The notes beneath the pieces were generated by a model. It was given only the letters and a program-made list of their open reading frames with translations, had not been told where the DNA came from and searched no databases. This document shows, piece after piece, positions 35,696 through 46,878 of a DNA stretch of 64,000 nucleotides; the stretch's first letter is position 1, and each line of letters starts with the position of its first letter. Source of the stretch: Gibbula magus (lineage: Eukaryota > Mollusca > Gastropoda > Trochida > Trochidae). Location of the stretch: positions 5,710,700 to 5,774,699 of the forward strand of contig OW388304.1 in the NCBI GenBank assembly GCA_936450465.1. Reading direction: 5' to 3'. Made by a program: the position numbers and the translations under genes.

Positions 35696-35744
35696 GGAAG
35701 CGGAGGAACAACGAGCTCGAAGAATGAGTTGTTCCTCCGCTTCC
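35696..35744. other. Perfect 17-bp stem hairpin
   Basis: GGAAGCGGAGGAACAAC at 35696-35712 is repeated as its exact inverse at 35728-35744, with a 15-base loop. It is GC-rich against an AT-rich background. Confidence 0.85.
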
Positions 35745-35857
35745 ATGGCAGTGCGTTACCACAATGAAAACATAAAATTTTCTTCAAATAATTTAATTTA
35801 AAACAAATGAAAATTAGAAACAACATTCAGGATTCAGTCCGTCGTGCTTCTTTCGAA

Positions 35858-35917
35858 TGACGTTACCATGGAAATGACGTCATAGTCATAAACGGCAATG
35901 ACGTCACAATGACGCAG
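35858..35917. promoter_or_regulatory. CRE-like cluster 1
   Basis: TGACGTTA (35858), TGACGTCA (35875), TGACGTCA (35899) and TGACGCAG (35910) lie within 60 bp. Full TGACGTCA palindromes are CREB/ATF sites in animals. Function is not shown; the cluster is inside a mobile insertion. Confidence 0.45.
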
Positions 35918-36430
35918 CATCGCTAGGGAAGATTTCGGAAATGCTGCCCGATACCCTATGCATGGCGCTTTTTGTCTTATTAATGATAACATGAGTATAT
36001 ATTTTCCTACATGAGTTCACTTTGTTAATATTATGTCTTAATTCAAGCTATTTGAAAAACGTTAGTACCACTGTGATTAAAGCATTAATTCCGAAGATTG
36101 AATTGGATACAAATATTGTTGCGTACGGAAAGTTCCGAGAAATGCCGAATTATAGAAAAAGTAGCCATGCAATACGGAATTCATCGTTCAATACGGAAGT
36201 CGCCCATGGAAACCGTATTGCACGCCTGTATTACTGTCCTAAGTTTACATGGGTATATAATAAAAAGAAAATAATGCATGGCGGCCATTTTATTGTGAAC
36301 ACTTGTGAACCATGTACACTCATTTTCAACTTGATTTTCCGAGAGAAGGACTTTTACTATTGATGACTATATTATTCAAATCCATTCTATCGACTTATTT
36401 CAGCGAAAAAACGTACTACTGCCTCTTTAA

Positions 36431-37791
36431 TGCATCATATTCTAATCAACGCATAGCAACCCCGCCTCTAACTTAAAGTTTCACGTTTCAACAAAATGTA
36501 TCGCAATAAAGATGCCGTTTTATATTTGAACCAAAATGTATCCAAATGCAATCCCACCATCTCCAAACATCAACATAACATAATACATAATAATACTTAT
36601 GTTGGTTCAAAAGTTTCATTTAAAAAGTAATACATGGACCTTTAACTACTCCCCCCCCCCCTCCCCCCTTCCCCTCGCACCCCTGCCCTCCGCCCCCCCA
36701 AACCCGGCCTATATGGTAGACCACAGGGCCCCTGTCTACAAGGCGTATGCCCTAACTACCACAGCTAAAGCATATTCCATTCAACAGGTAACCAATAGCC
36801 GACTCACCTCTGCCTTTACGGGACGCATCTGAAAACTCTGAAAGAACACATCTGCAAGAAACGAGTGGATATCTTACCTTGGTGTCCAGGTCTTGCAAGG
36901 TATTGGCGCAGAAAGGCTGTCCAGTAGCCAAGCTTTATTATATAGCGATTTTGTGAGACTCGAATAATGTGGATCCTGCATGAACAGTTTAACTCTCGAG
37001 GATTGACGCCGTCCACGCATCACGTGACTTCAATGTGGGTGTTGATAGATGTCTTGAATGATGAAGAAGGGGAAATATTATTGGTAGGCAACAGAAATTA
37101 TTTGCGTGGTTAATGATCCCTGTGTATATAACACACACCTCTTTAATTGGTCTTTGACAGAAAACGTTGCTATGTCAGAGCACGGACATGAATGGTGTTA
37201 ACTGGTTGTGACCACTGTCCCAAGTGGATCGAGGGTCGACGTTTGATTCAGAATCGGTGAATAAAGATGAGATATGAAATAAGCATTTTTTGAAGAAATT
37301 TACATGCTTAAGTTGTCATGGAAATATGTCTTACTTCAGCCGTAGAGAAAGTCCCTATACAGGAAGACAGATCAATAATGTAACAAGGAGAACATATCAG
37401 GTTTCACAGCTGGTCGATCATGATGATCACTGAATCTCTTCATGCACAGGGAACATGACATACGGGGCAACTGGATGCTGGTCTTGTCTATGGAAAGAAC
37501 TTGCAGCTGACAATGTTATTTCGGAAAAGGTGGGAAATGCAACCAACAGACCAAAGCATGTCCACTGTACATTTCTTGAACACATCATAATGTAAATCAA
37601 CACATGTATTAACACATTTATTATATCCTTATAATTTTGATAATATAATCATTTGTATATGGGAGAAGGCCTAGTAAGTGTTGCACTTGTGCCTTGTCCG
37701 TTTGACTTTTATGTCAATAAAATATGTTTAAACCAAACCAAAGCATGCTCGTGACCAAGTGACACCTGACGTGCATACAACTTACAGGTAT
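36431..37791. other. Unassigned DNA with a C-rich tract and a promoter-like patch
   Basis: A poly-C/CT tract lies at about 36649-36702. On the minus strand, TATATAATAAAG near 36935-36947 is followed 45-60 bp on by CACCAAG|GTAAGATA, a strong donor at about 36881; this could be a TATA promoter with a short noncoding first exon, but no following exon was found. Confidence 0.3.
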
Positions 37792-38480
37792 ATCCATGTT
37801 GTTGTTGGGGAGCACATATTCCAAACGTTATAAACGGTGTTATATACCGGCCGTTACCGAAAACTACCATGTTGATGATAGTCGACTCAGTATATTGACA
37901 ATATGAAGATAAAAGTAGTGATTTCTGCCGGCGGTTCAACAAAATGAAGCGCTTCGTAGCGCTCATTGATCGCTCAATGTAGCGCTCAATGAGCGCTTCT
38001 TCTCTCTTGAACGACACAGTGCAAATTCCTCGAAGTTTGCTCGCCTTGCTACCTAGCGCTACATTCAGCAATCGCGTTCAAGAGAGGTTTAAAAGTAATC
38101 GCCTTATTGAGCGATTACTTTGAAACCTATCTTGAAAACGGCCATGATCTGACAATGCACCGCGATTGACGCGCGCCAATGAGTCAAACGTAAGTTTGGA
38201 ATTTTATTTATAACAGACGAAATGACAAATTCGGTGTGATAATCTTTACTATGTCATATAACGACTTTGCATGTAAATGGGACGTGCAGTTTTGGTTTCT
38301 AAACATGCATAATTATGTTACTCGATTTTAATTGGAAACTAGTAATGATGATATGTTTTGTAATTGGGGATAAATATGCAAGCTGGGAGAATTTATTTGT
38401 ACTGTAAACAGCGCATATGATGTGTTGGAATGGATTAAAGCCAAATAAAATTGTATGAAAAACAATGGATGCACCTTTAA
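37792..38480 (+). mobile_element. MITE family C, copy 1, with nested family D element
   Basis: It matches copy 2 (38.9 kb) over its length, for example ATGTTACTCGATTTTAATTG plus GAAACTAGTAAT, and a TGGATTAAAGCCAAATAA block. The right end is ACAATGGATGCACCTTTAA. The left terminus is worn (TTACAGGTATATCC). Without the 215-bp insert it is about 475 bp. Confidence 0.7.
37929..38143 (+). mobile_element. MITE family D, copy 1 (nested in family C copy 1)
   Basis: About 215 bp present here and at 62.4 kb but absent from MITE C copy 2. It contains inverted blocks: AGCGCTCATTGATCGCTCAA with its partners, and the hairpin GAGAGGTTTAAAAGTAATCG paired with CGATTACTTTGAAACC. No coding frame. Confidence 0.75.
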
Positions 38481-38876
38481 GATGTTTCTGCTACACTATG
38501 TTCCTTAACCCATACCAGTTTTATTTTAGATCAAATATGAAATACTGATCTTTATTCTGAATAATGCATGAAGTCATGTTATCTAATTCACAATAAGAAA
38601 GGTTCCTATAATAAAAGAAATGTGCTTTGCTAAGATGTGTACATGATCCGGGGACTTTGTGTCACAACCAATCATACGTTAAGTCATTCACGTCTTTAGT
38701 GATTTCTCGCAGCTGTGATACAAGTGTAATAATCATGTTATTTCAAAAATCACTTTTCAAATTAAAAATGCGATTGTCATGTCATGTTTTCCATGTGTCT
38801 AGTAGTGGATCTCCACATGCAACTAAATATTTGAGACACCAGTTTACCAGTTTACCAGATATGCAATACAGAGCAT

Positions 38877-39372
38877 TTAAAGGTACATCTATTGTGCTGT
38901 TTGGGGTCACATATGCTTAACGTTATAAATTGTGTTATGTTATAGAGAGGTACTGACTGTTTCCGAAATAAGCGAGTTTGTACTTAGCCGACTCAGTATA
39001 AGGACGATATAAAGAGAAAAGTATCGATTTCTGATCGAAAACCGGACAATGCACCGCGTGTGGCGCGCGTCAATTAGTCAAACGTAATTTTGGAAACGTA
39101 TTTACAACATACTTAACGGAAGTTGATAATGTTTAATAGGTCTTATAACTACTGTGCATGTAAATGGAACGTGTAGTTTCGGTTTCTGCACATTCAAGTA
39201 TAATAATGTTACTCGATTTTAATTGGAAACTAGTAATTATTATATAATTGGCGATTAGAGATGAACATGCAAGTTTAGTGAAATTATGTGAACTGATATC
39301 AGCACATATCGTATGTTGGCATGTATTAAAGCCAAATAATTTTGTTATGAAACACAATGGATGCACGTTTAA
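38877..39372 (+). mobile_element. MITE family C, copy 2 (uninterrupted)
   Basis: It begins TTAAAGGTACATCTATTGTG and ends ACAATGGATGCACGTTTAA, near-perfect inverted termini with TTAA at each edge. It is about 496 bp with no transposase frame. It serves as the reference for the interrupted copy 1 and the inverted fragment at 40 kb. Confidence 0.75.
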
Positions 39373-39984
39373 ATATTGTCCGATGTTGAACAATACACAG
39401 TGTTTGATGGGCGATTTCTATTGCTTATATTCTGTACTGTTGCTCTTTCGTATCAGTATCAATCAAGTTCATTGTTGATAATTATTCAACTAAAACTTGT
39501 CTGATGGCTACGTAAAGTGATCTTTAATTCAAATTCGTACGCTTTATAAGATGGTTTATCAATATGAGCCACTATTGAAAACTGTATTGTTTGTTTCTAA
39601 AGACGATGTACTATGGGCTCTTTTTCCCTTCTTAATTTTCGTCTTGCTTCTTTTGAGGATGTATTATCATCCCCTGAAGAAGGGCCACCGTATGTAAAAC
39701 AACCATGGAGGTGCCGTTGTCATTGCTAACTAGTTATTAATAAACATTATACATTTACTTTGCTAAATTTTATATTTTCTTCGAATGCATTGAAAGATTG
39801 GGGCGTATTTTAACATTTTATTTTTGATAATTTATTCGTTGGATGATCATGACAACTTTTTGCATCATAAAATGATATCAAGTCTTTTCGTAATATGTTA
39901 TTGTGCGTTGATACGTGCCGAAATACCAGACCTGCTGATTTAAATTCAGAACAATTTCAACTGACTTAATTCATACCCAATGGT

Positions 39985-40187
39985 CAAATATATGATAATT
40001 ACTTGTTTTATGAAAATCGAGCAATAACCGTATACATGTGCAGAAACCGAAAATGCATGTCCCATTAACATACACGGTAGTTATATGAAAAATTACATTT
40101 TACCGACCAAGATCTGTATGTTATAGATACGTTTCCCAAAATACGTTGACATGGTACATTGTCCGATTTTTTGTTTTCGCGATCGGC
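39985..40187 (-). mobile_element. MITE family C, inverted partial copy
   Basis: On the minus strand it reads ATCGGACAATGTACC, then GTATTTTGGGAAACGTAT, CATGCATTTTCGGTTTCTG and GCTCGATTTTCATAAAACA, all in the order found in copy 2. Both termini are missing. Confidence 0.6.
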
Positions 40188-40506
40188 AGTCACGGCTTTC
40201 ACCTTTCTACTGTCACTTCACTGAATCAACTAGTGTTGACATTTCACTTTTCAGCAACAGTCAGCACATAGCATTGCGCCATTAATAGCATTGTGACTTC
40301 AACAATACACTTAATTTCACTTTAATATTCTACATACTTATATAAAGTTATACTACTCTTCTAATGGCAGAATGTTTGTCCACAATATTGAACTGTCATT
40401 TCCAGGGGCATCATCATATCAGGTAAATATCAGAGAGCTACTACTTCCATCATAATTTACATTCAAAATTTGTTGCAATGTTTTCATTACAAAGTAAGGG
40501 CTATGG

Positions 40507-40712
40507 TGCTGACATATACCCTGTTCTAGCAAGGACAGTTCTGCGGGGAATAGGTACGGTGTTCGAATACCGCCAGGGTCTGGGAACTTTTTCTGCTGTC
40601 TAGAACTGTTGTACAAGCAATAATGTTTGGGTACAAAGCTACACTGAAATGCAATGCATACCACTAATGGATCGCTAATTCAAGTTCGCAGGTTTCCCCG
40701 CATTGAATAAAA
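40507..40712 (+). mobile_element. tRNA-headed SINE, copy 2
   Basis: A clear B box (GTGTTCGAATACCGC) is followed by CTGCTGTCTAGAACTGTT, a GCAATAATGTTTGGGTA block and AGCTACACT, matching copy 1 at 31 kb. The A box is worn. A GCAGGTTTCCCCGCATTGAA block near 40690 parallels GCAGGTTCGCCGCAATCCAA in copy 1. Confidence 0.65.
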
Positions 40713-43105
40713 GTGAAAGTGCGGGCATTCTTCGTGTATGAATAATAGCCACCGTTGTAAAGCGGCGTTTAACCGTGTTTGTCTTTGAGAGTTCTATTGG
40801 GGTATTTATAATTGTAGAAACTTAATTCGAGGAGGCATTCTTACATATATGGTCTTAACACGTTCGAATTGAAATATATTACTGAGGATAATATTTTGTT
40901 GACGATGTGTTTGACAAGACTAGCACACGTTCATTAAAAATAAAAAAGCAATGAGAAGTGAAGCCATCCTTCGGAGTGTAAATAGCTTCGTTACGGCTGA
41001 ACGCACTATCAATACCTATGTTATAAGGTCTTCAAAACGATATACATGTAGTGTATAAGAAAAACTAGCTCTGTACGTATTTTTGACTTCTTCCTTGAGC
41101 TATCTCCCCTTGAAATCGCGCAACAACATTTACATTTTTGGCTATTTCGCAAAACCTGAAAATATGAGTACTTTCGCGGTTTTTAGGGTACGCGTCTTCA
41201 TAAATCTTCTCCTAAATCACGGCAAGACATACAGCTATGTGTGTTGTGTGTAAAGCTTATTACATTGAGAACAAATTGACGAGCCACAGTTTTGAATTTT
41301 GACCTAGAATTTTAGTAATCTGCCTTCTTCAAGAAGGCGTTTTTCGGCTGCATGTTCAAAGGGGCATACCTTTGTAACAAACTGACTTATCTCAAAGTTA
41401 CTGGCTGTAATCTCTTTCTATTAACTGGTTTAACAATTCCATAACCTATCAATATCATATAAAAGTGGACAACAAATAATTGAAATTTGGTGGCTTTGAG
41501 CATTTTCGAGGGATATATTCTTTGGAGAATTTTCGATCGTAAACCGTTGAAGATAGATAGCAACACGTGAATAGCTCATTTTGAAGTGGAAACGTAATAT
41601 ATCAAGGACAATAACGTGCACGCATGTTTCTGTCATAGTTTACGTGTAACAATTCATAGAAGATTGTCTTTTTTCGAAAATTGCCATTTTCAGCTAAATT
41701 CAAAGGATCATAACTGCTTAACTAATTACGCTATTGAAATTGTATTTACACTTTCGGATGCACACTTTCAGGAAAATTATAACGCAAAATGTTCTATGTA
41801 TACCTTAGTATGAAAATATTAACCATTGTGTCTTAATCATGAGAGAGATCATGTAGGGGTCCATTAATATGAGATTTTTCCCTTTTCAAAGGGGTATTGT
41901 CTTTAGGAAAAAAATTTTTTAAACTACTGAAGACATATTTGATAGCTCATTATGTAGCAGAGAAACTGATAAATAACCGAAAGTCCTACATGGAGTTCAA
42001 GGTCATGATCATGCAGAAGTCGTGAAGACCTAAGTATTGACGCGTCAATCCTAGTTGTTTATAATTAAATTAGCGGTCAAATATAGCGTTTATCATTCCA
42101 CATAATGCACAAAAACATAATACCAGATACTCTAGATAGAACTCGCTCTTTTATGTCCTAAATGTCCTTCAGAGACGTTTTTGACTTTGTATTTAGTAAG
42201 TAAACACTTACCTGGATTTGAATATGGATTACAGGGCACTCTGTTAGTTAACATTCATCCTGTCTTCATTCGAAACATTTACAATTAATCTTTTCACCAT
42301 ATCACATTTACCCTCACTATGATAGACTCATGTAGTTTACATGTAATGATAACGTTAGAACATGCAATACTGCGAGAGATCTTGCATGGATCACACACGA
42401 TTCACTTCTCTGCTCACTCATGCTCACTCAAGTTCACGCAGTTCGAACTTGTACATTAGCCTCAATGCAACTGTCAAAAGTTGTTATTGTTATGCAAATC
42501 TAAATCATTTCACTAATAATGCACATAACTTGTTGCTTATAAATGATTTCCATGAACATGATAATTGGCTGGTATTTTTTCCAACCCTTAAAAACATTTT
42601 CATTTATATCAAATATATGATTATGAGGTACGCCAGGTATCATAACACGCATTGCTTTCCGTGAACCTATTAGGGGATATCAGATGACGATGTCTGCCAT
42701 GACACCTTTCATGCAGCAATGTTAACTCATCGGTAAAAGAAACTTATCACCTCAGTTGGTCTTGATTAATGCAATATGTAAAAGAAATCAGATGCATTTG
42801 ACCATGACAAGATACACTAATACTTATCTGCAGTAGTTTGGATGAATTAATTGGTGACTGTGGTTACATTTTAGAATAGTTCTTTGTTTAATGAAGACAG
42901 GGGTAAGACATGAAATTTCCACCAACATTATCCCTACCATGTTTAAAATGTTGTAAATGTGTGCAGAATCAGGTACATTTATAAATTTTCACATAGCATA
43001 TGTCTTATATGTCAATGGATAATTGTGTATCATCAAAAATAATTATTGAAGAAGTTTAAAATTTAAAATTTCAGATGATGACTTTATAGGATCGTCATCA
43101 TCATT

Positions 43106-43138
<33 letters not shown>

Positions 43139-45713
43139 TAGGAAATCATATTTCTAATTGTGAATAGAAAATATGTGTGTATAGACCTCATTGTCATCCT
43201 TTCACACTCTTATTTTCAAGATGAAACGAATTTGCAATAGGCTTCACGATCTACCAAATACGATGACATAAACTCCAGAGGCGAATTTTTAGATACGTTT
43301 ACAAAGATATACAAAACCGTCAATTGCCATTCAAAATATGGCCCCCATTGGTAAACGTAACAGTGTAACAACATTGTAAACTTTGTCAGTTTCACATAAT
43401 GTTAACTCAAAATTGTTTTCAAGCTGTAAATCTAGATCTTATGTTGAATGAGAAAGAGCTCATTACTGAGTAAAAAAGACAGAGAATCCCTCTGAGAAAG
43501 TTGGCATAAAACGTTCCTGCTTTAATCAACGATTGTTAATATGTTCAGATCAGAGCCCTTGGGATGAACTTTTATTTAAAACACAAATCAATCAGAATCA
43601 CTTATTGCTGCACAATATGACACTGCAACACAAAACTGTAATTGGATTTCTTGAGCAGTGATCTTAGTGAGGTCATAGCAATATGACGTCATCAGAATTT
43701 AAACGTCATAGCAACTTATCATTGATAATGTCAAAGCATGTTGAGGTCATTAACTGAGTATAGTCGTGAAAGAAATATGCAAACTGTATTTTATTATATC
43801 AACACCTATAGCAGGGTAAGAAGAACCGTGACAGAAGTGACAGACAGTTTTTGATGAAATATACTCATTCTAAGAAGTGTCGGAACACCTGATTATATCA
43901 TATGTTCCCGGGTAGATGAATTCAAGCTTCCAAACATCAGACAATGCCTATTGCCGTGGACAATTTCAGTAAATGGATCATTCACGGAAACGGAAACGGA
44001 ACAATGGTTGATAATAGCCATATTGGTTGCGTTTTGGTGAAAAACGACTCAAATTTGACCAGGAATGTGTGTATGTTCATTCACTTTCCACAGAGGAGGT
44101 TACTCCATTCAGATTTCCGATCCTAATCTCTGTTCTGCATCGCCTGAATTTCAAGGTTCCAGCAAAATCCACTAGTGGGGAAATGAAAATCCATATACTT
44201 TTCCATGCATCTTAACCACAAAACTCGTCTTTCAGCGGCCATGTCGACCAAGTGACTTCAAAGATCTAGGTCTTGCTAGTTAGCATATGTCATTCGAATA
44301 TGTCTAATGTAAATAACACAAATGGGCATTGTCATTGGCAAATGTCACTTTAACAACGGCGTCGCCGATTGCATAACTAGATTTAATCAGGACACGCCTT
44401 TTCTTCCCTCGGATTCAGGCCATGCAGAACAGCGGTTAGGATCGGAATGCCATTAGTGTAAGTTCAGATCATTATACATTATTATGAGTCAGCCTTGTGC
44501 CATCAGGCCAAGGTTGTTACTTGGAACAATATTAAACAAAATATATATAAAGTACAAATTTAATAAAACGGCATGGCATATTGTATTTTGTTTTTGATTG
44601 ACTTATGGTATTTTGAAAGTATCTCTGGTTACCTGTCCAATTGTTGTTCATGACATAAAAGGTAAACCTAAACTAACAAGCATCCGGTAAGCACTGTGCC
44701 TCAGGGGGGAAATGCACATTTATAGCTTTGGTTTAAACTTAATTCCTCTTTTTAAAAATAAAAAAACTCGCTTTTGGCGTATCGTTGTGTTATATACAAA
44801 AGTGTCAGCATTGGAGGTGCTTAGGTGGATGGAAATATGACTATAAATCATTCAAATGGAACTTTTATTATTTCCCATATGTCTGACTGTGTTATATTCA
44901 GTTACACTTAAATATTAGATCATTTTATTCGCGTCCATATTTACAGCAGTGCCATAAGACGTTATATCCCTCGCTCTCGCTCGTGAAATACCAATATTCA
45001 AACTCTTGTGAAAATATCACGACAAATCACTCGTATCATTATTGTCCTCTATATCAAGTAGGTGGATCCCATATGGACGTTTACTAAAACTAAAATAGCT
45101 TGTTGTTTTGTCAGAATATCGCATTGAGCCTTATCTTTATATTGAGCTTTGCAAAAAAACTTTAAATTTCTTTTTCAATCCGTGTTGAATTATTTTCCGA
45201 CTCATACAAAATGTAATGTATGTAATCTTTGTGTACAGCAGATGAGTTTGAATATAGATTCTAATTCAAGGTGATATAACTCTATTTAAATATTAAGGGT
45301 CCAACTATTACAGAAAATACATGTAATTTTATCCTCTCTCATGATACACAACGTTTACGTTACCATATATCGTTTATGACGTTTCATGATAAGAAATTAT
45401 TACTTTTCACACTGTTATTTATAAAAGCTGATTGTCTACATGGAGATTATAGACATTTACTAACGTATTCGAGGTTTGACACGTTGCTATTACCCGCGAA
45501 AAACGACACAATTTCTATATTATCGACAATAAACTGCTCTTACAATAACAATAAATAAATCAAAGTCGTATGCGTGGTGCAAATTACACAGAGTCATCAT
45601 CGATACGTCAATAAAAGCGATAGACACTTCCTGGAGGAAAACTCATATTAGTTTTATGTAGCAACCTCACGTAGCTGATATGCACTACTAAACCCATGAA
45701 ATACTATAAGATT
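40713..45713. other. Long unassigned AT-rich stretch
   Basis: No gene I can support over 5 kb. Features are limited to the trinucleotide run at 43091-43139 and scattered simple sequence. A 100-codon frame at 42362-42664 has no recognisable motif. Confidence 0.45.
43091..43139. repeat. (CAT)n microsatellite
   Basis: About fifteen ATC/CAT units with two interruptions near the left end. Confidence 0.9.
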
Positions 45714-45849
45714 AATCAACGAGTTGCGAGGAATTACGGATTATCTGTCCCGAGATGATTATTGTGATAAACTCTGCGCTTTAGCGAGGAGTTTGACATA
45801 ATAATTCGCGAGGGACAGATAATTCGTAATTCGGAGCACCGAGTTGGTT
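45714..45849. mobile_element. Palindromic fold-back element 3
   Basis: Left arm AATCAACGAGTTGCGAGGAA...GATAAACTC pairs with right arm GAGTTTGACATAATAATT...ACCGAGTTGGTT. The arms share TTATCTGTCCC/GGGACAGATAA. There are a few compensating mismatches and a short centre with GCGCTTTAGCG. No coding frame. Confidence 0.65.
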
Positions 45850-46436
45850 ATTCTTTTTCTTACCCAAGATCATTTTAATGTGTAAAAATCGAAAAACATG
45901 ACCCAATATTCACGATCTTTGATTAGACATTCTAAGATGCTAAGCGGTTAGAACAATCGAAAAAAAAAGTACTTTATCAGACAATAAAGGTATAGTTTTA
46001 CTGATGACGTAACAGTTGGATGACGTTCCCGCTGTTCCACGCCGCTCCCTCCTGATCAAATGTGCCCATGGTAACGTAACGTCGACTCGCATCAGCCGTC
46101 TGAACTCTTACGTCACAACCAATAAAGCGTGTACTACTTTCCATGGTTTGCAACTTCTGCAGTCGGTTAAAATTAGCGGTGGGACAATAAACATCAACAT
46201 TTGAAATAGACAAATTACGTTCCGCCAACACGCTTAGACTGAATCAAGCTCTATACCCACAATTCTTTGGAATGTTAATTACGTGATCTTTGTCTATCTT
46301 AGGGGGTGGGTTTTACACGTGGAATAACCGTCCGTTGGCCCTGTTCATGGATTATTAATATAAAGAATGAAAACAATATTTTTATTTCCAATTTTTTGGA
46401 AGCAGAATGTTACCTGTATCTGATCATTTGGCATCT

Positions 46437-46540
46437 TAGAAAAGTATAGTTTTGCACTGAACTATTATTGCGTCAAAGCACTCGGACTAGCGTCCTCGTG
46501 CTTTAACTATAATAGTTCAGGGCAAAACTATACTTTACTA
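46437..46540. mobile_element. Palindromic fold-back element 4
   Basis: AAAGTATAGTTTTGCACTGA and ACTATTATTG on the left mirror AATAGTTCAGGGCAAAACTA and TACTTT on the right, around GCACTCGGACTAGCGTCC. Total length is about 104 bp. Confidence 0.65.
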
Positions 46541-46826
46541 CAAAACACATTGGGGTACAGCGAACTTTATTTCCTAAGTAAAATACAAATTGTAGTCATA
46601 CGCCATTCATAAACTCTTTCACACCTTCAAGATGCGCACATCTAAATAGTTTGTAACTTGAGTTCTTTTTTTCCAGAAAGAATATAAAGTATCTGTTGAA
46701 TTTTATTCTCAAAATGGTTTACTGACACAGTAAACAACTCGTTTATATTGTAAACAATGTCGAAGACTGAGAGAAAACAACAATCAACTAACAATCGCAC
46801 TGTTGAAATGCAAGTTAGGAGTGTAA

Positions 46827-46878
46827 TTACGTCACCAAATGACGTCATGATTAATGACGTCACAAAGCCATGACGTCA
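46827..46878. promoter_or_regulatory. CRE-like cluster 2
   Basis: TTACGTCA (46827), TGACGTCA (46840), TGACGTCA (46855) and TGACGTCA (46871) lie in 52 bp at spacings of 13, 15 and 16 bp. This is denser than expected by chance. No adjacent coding exon was identified, so a regulatory role is inference. Confidence 0.5.

Larger units (their letters stand above)
35640..36256. mobile_element. Unidentified insertion inside MITE A copy 1
   Basis: The boundary is inferred from the uninterrupted copy 2: both sides show GTATATA. The insert contains a perfect hairpin (35696-35744) and four CRE-like sites (35858-35917). No transposase frame; the family is unknown. Confidence 0.5.
35501..36430 (+). mobile_element. 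MITE family A, copy 1, with a nested insertion
   Basis: Inverted ends TTAAAGGGGCAGTAGCCCGT and a right end CGTACTACTGCCTCTTTAA match copy 2 (56.4 kb). Interior blocks shared with copy 2 are TTATAATGATAGTTT, the GGTAAAGCATCTTATTACAC region and CATGGCGGCCATTTTATTG. About 615 bp (35640-36256) that copy 2 lacks are inserted at a TATATA site, so the original MITE was roughly 315-360 bp. A 113-codon frame across the right junction is not a gene. Confidence 0.75.

Noticed and set aside
36022..36363. 113-codon plus-strand gene
   Set aside because: It spans the junction between MITE A copy 1 and its insertion and has no protein-like features.
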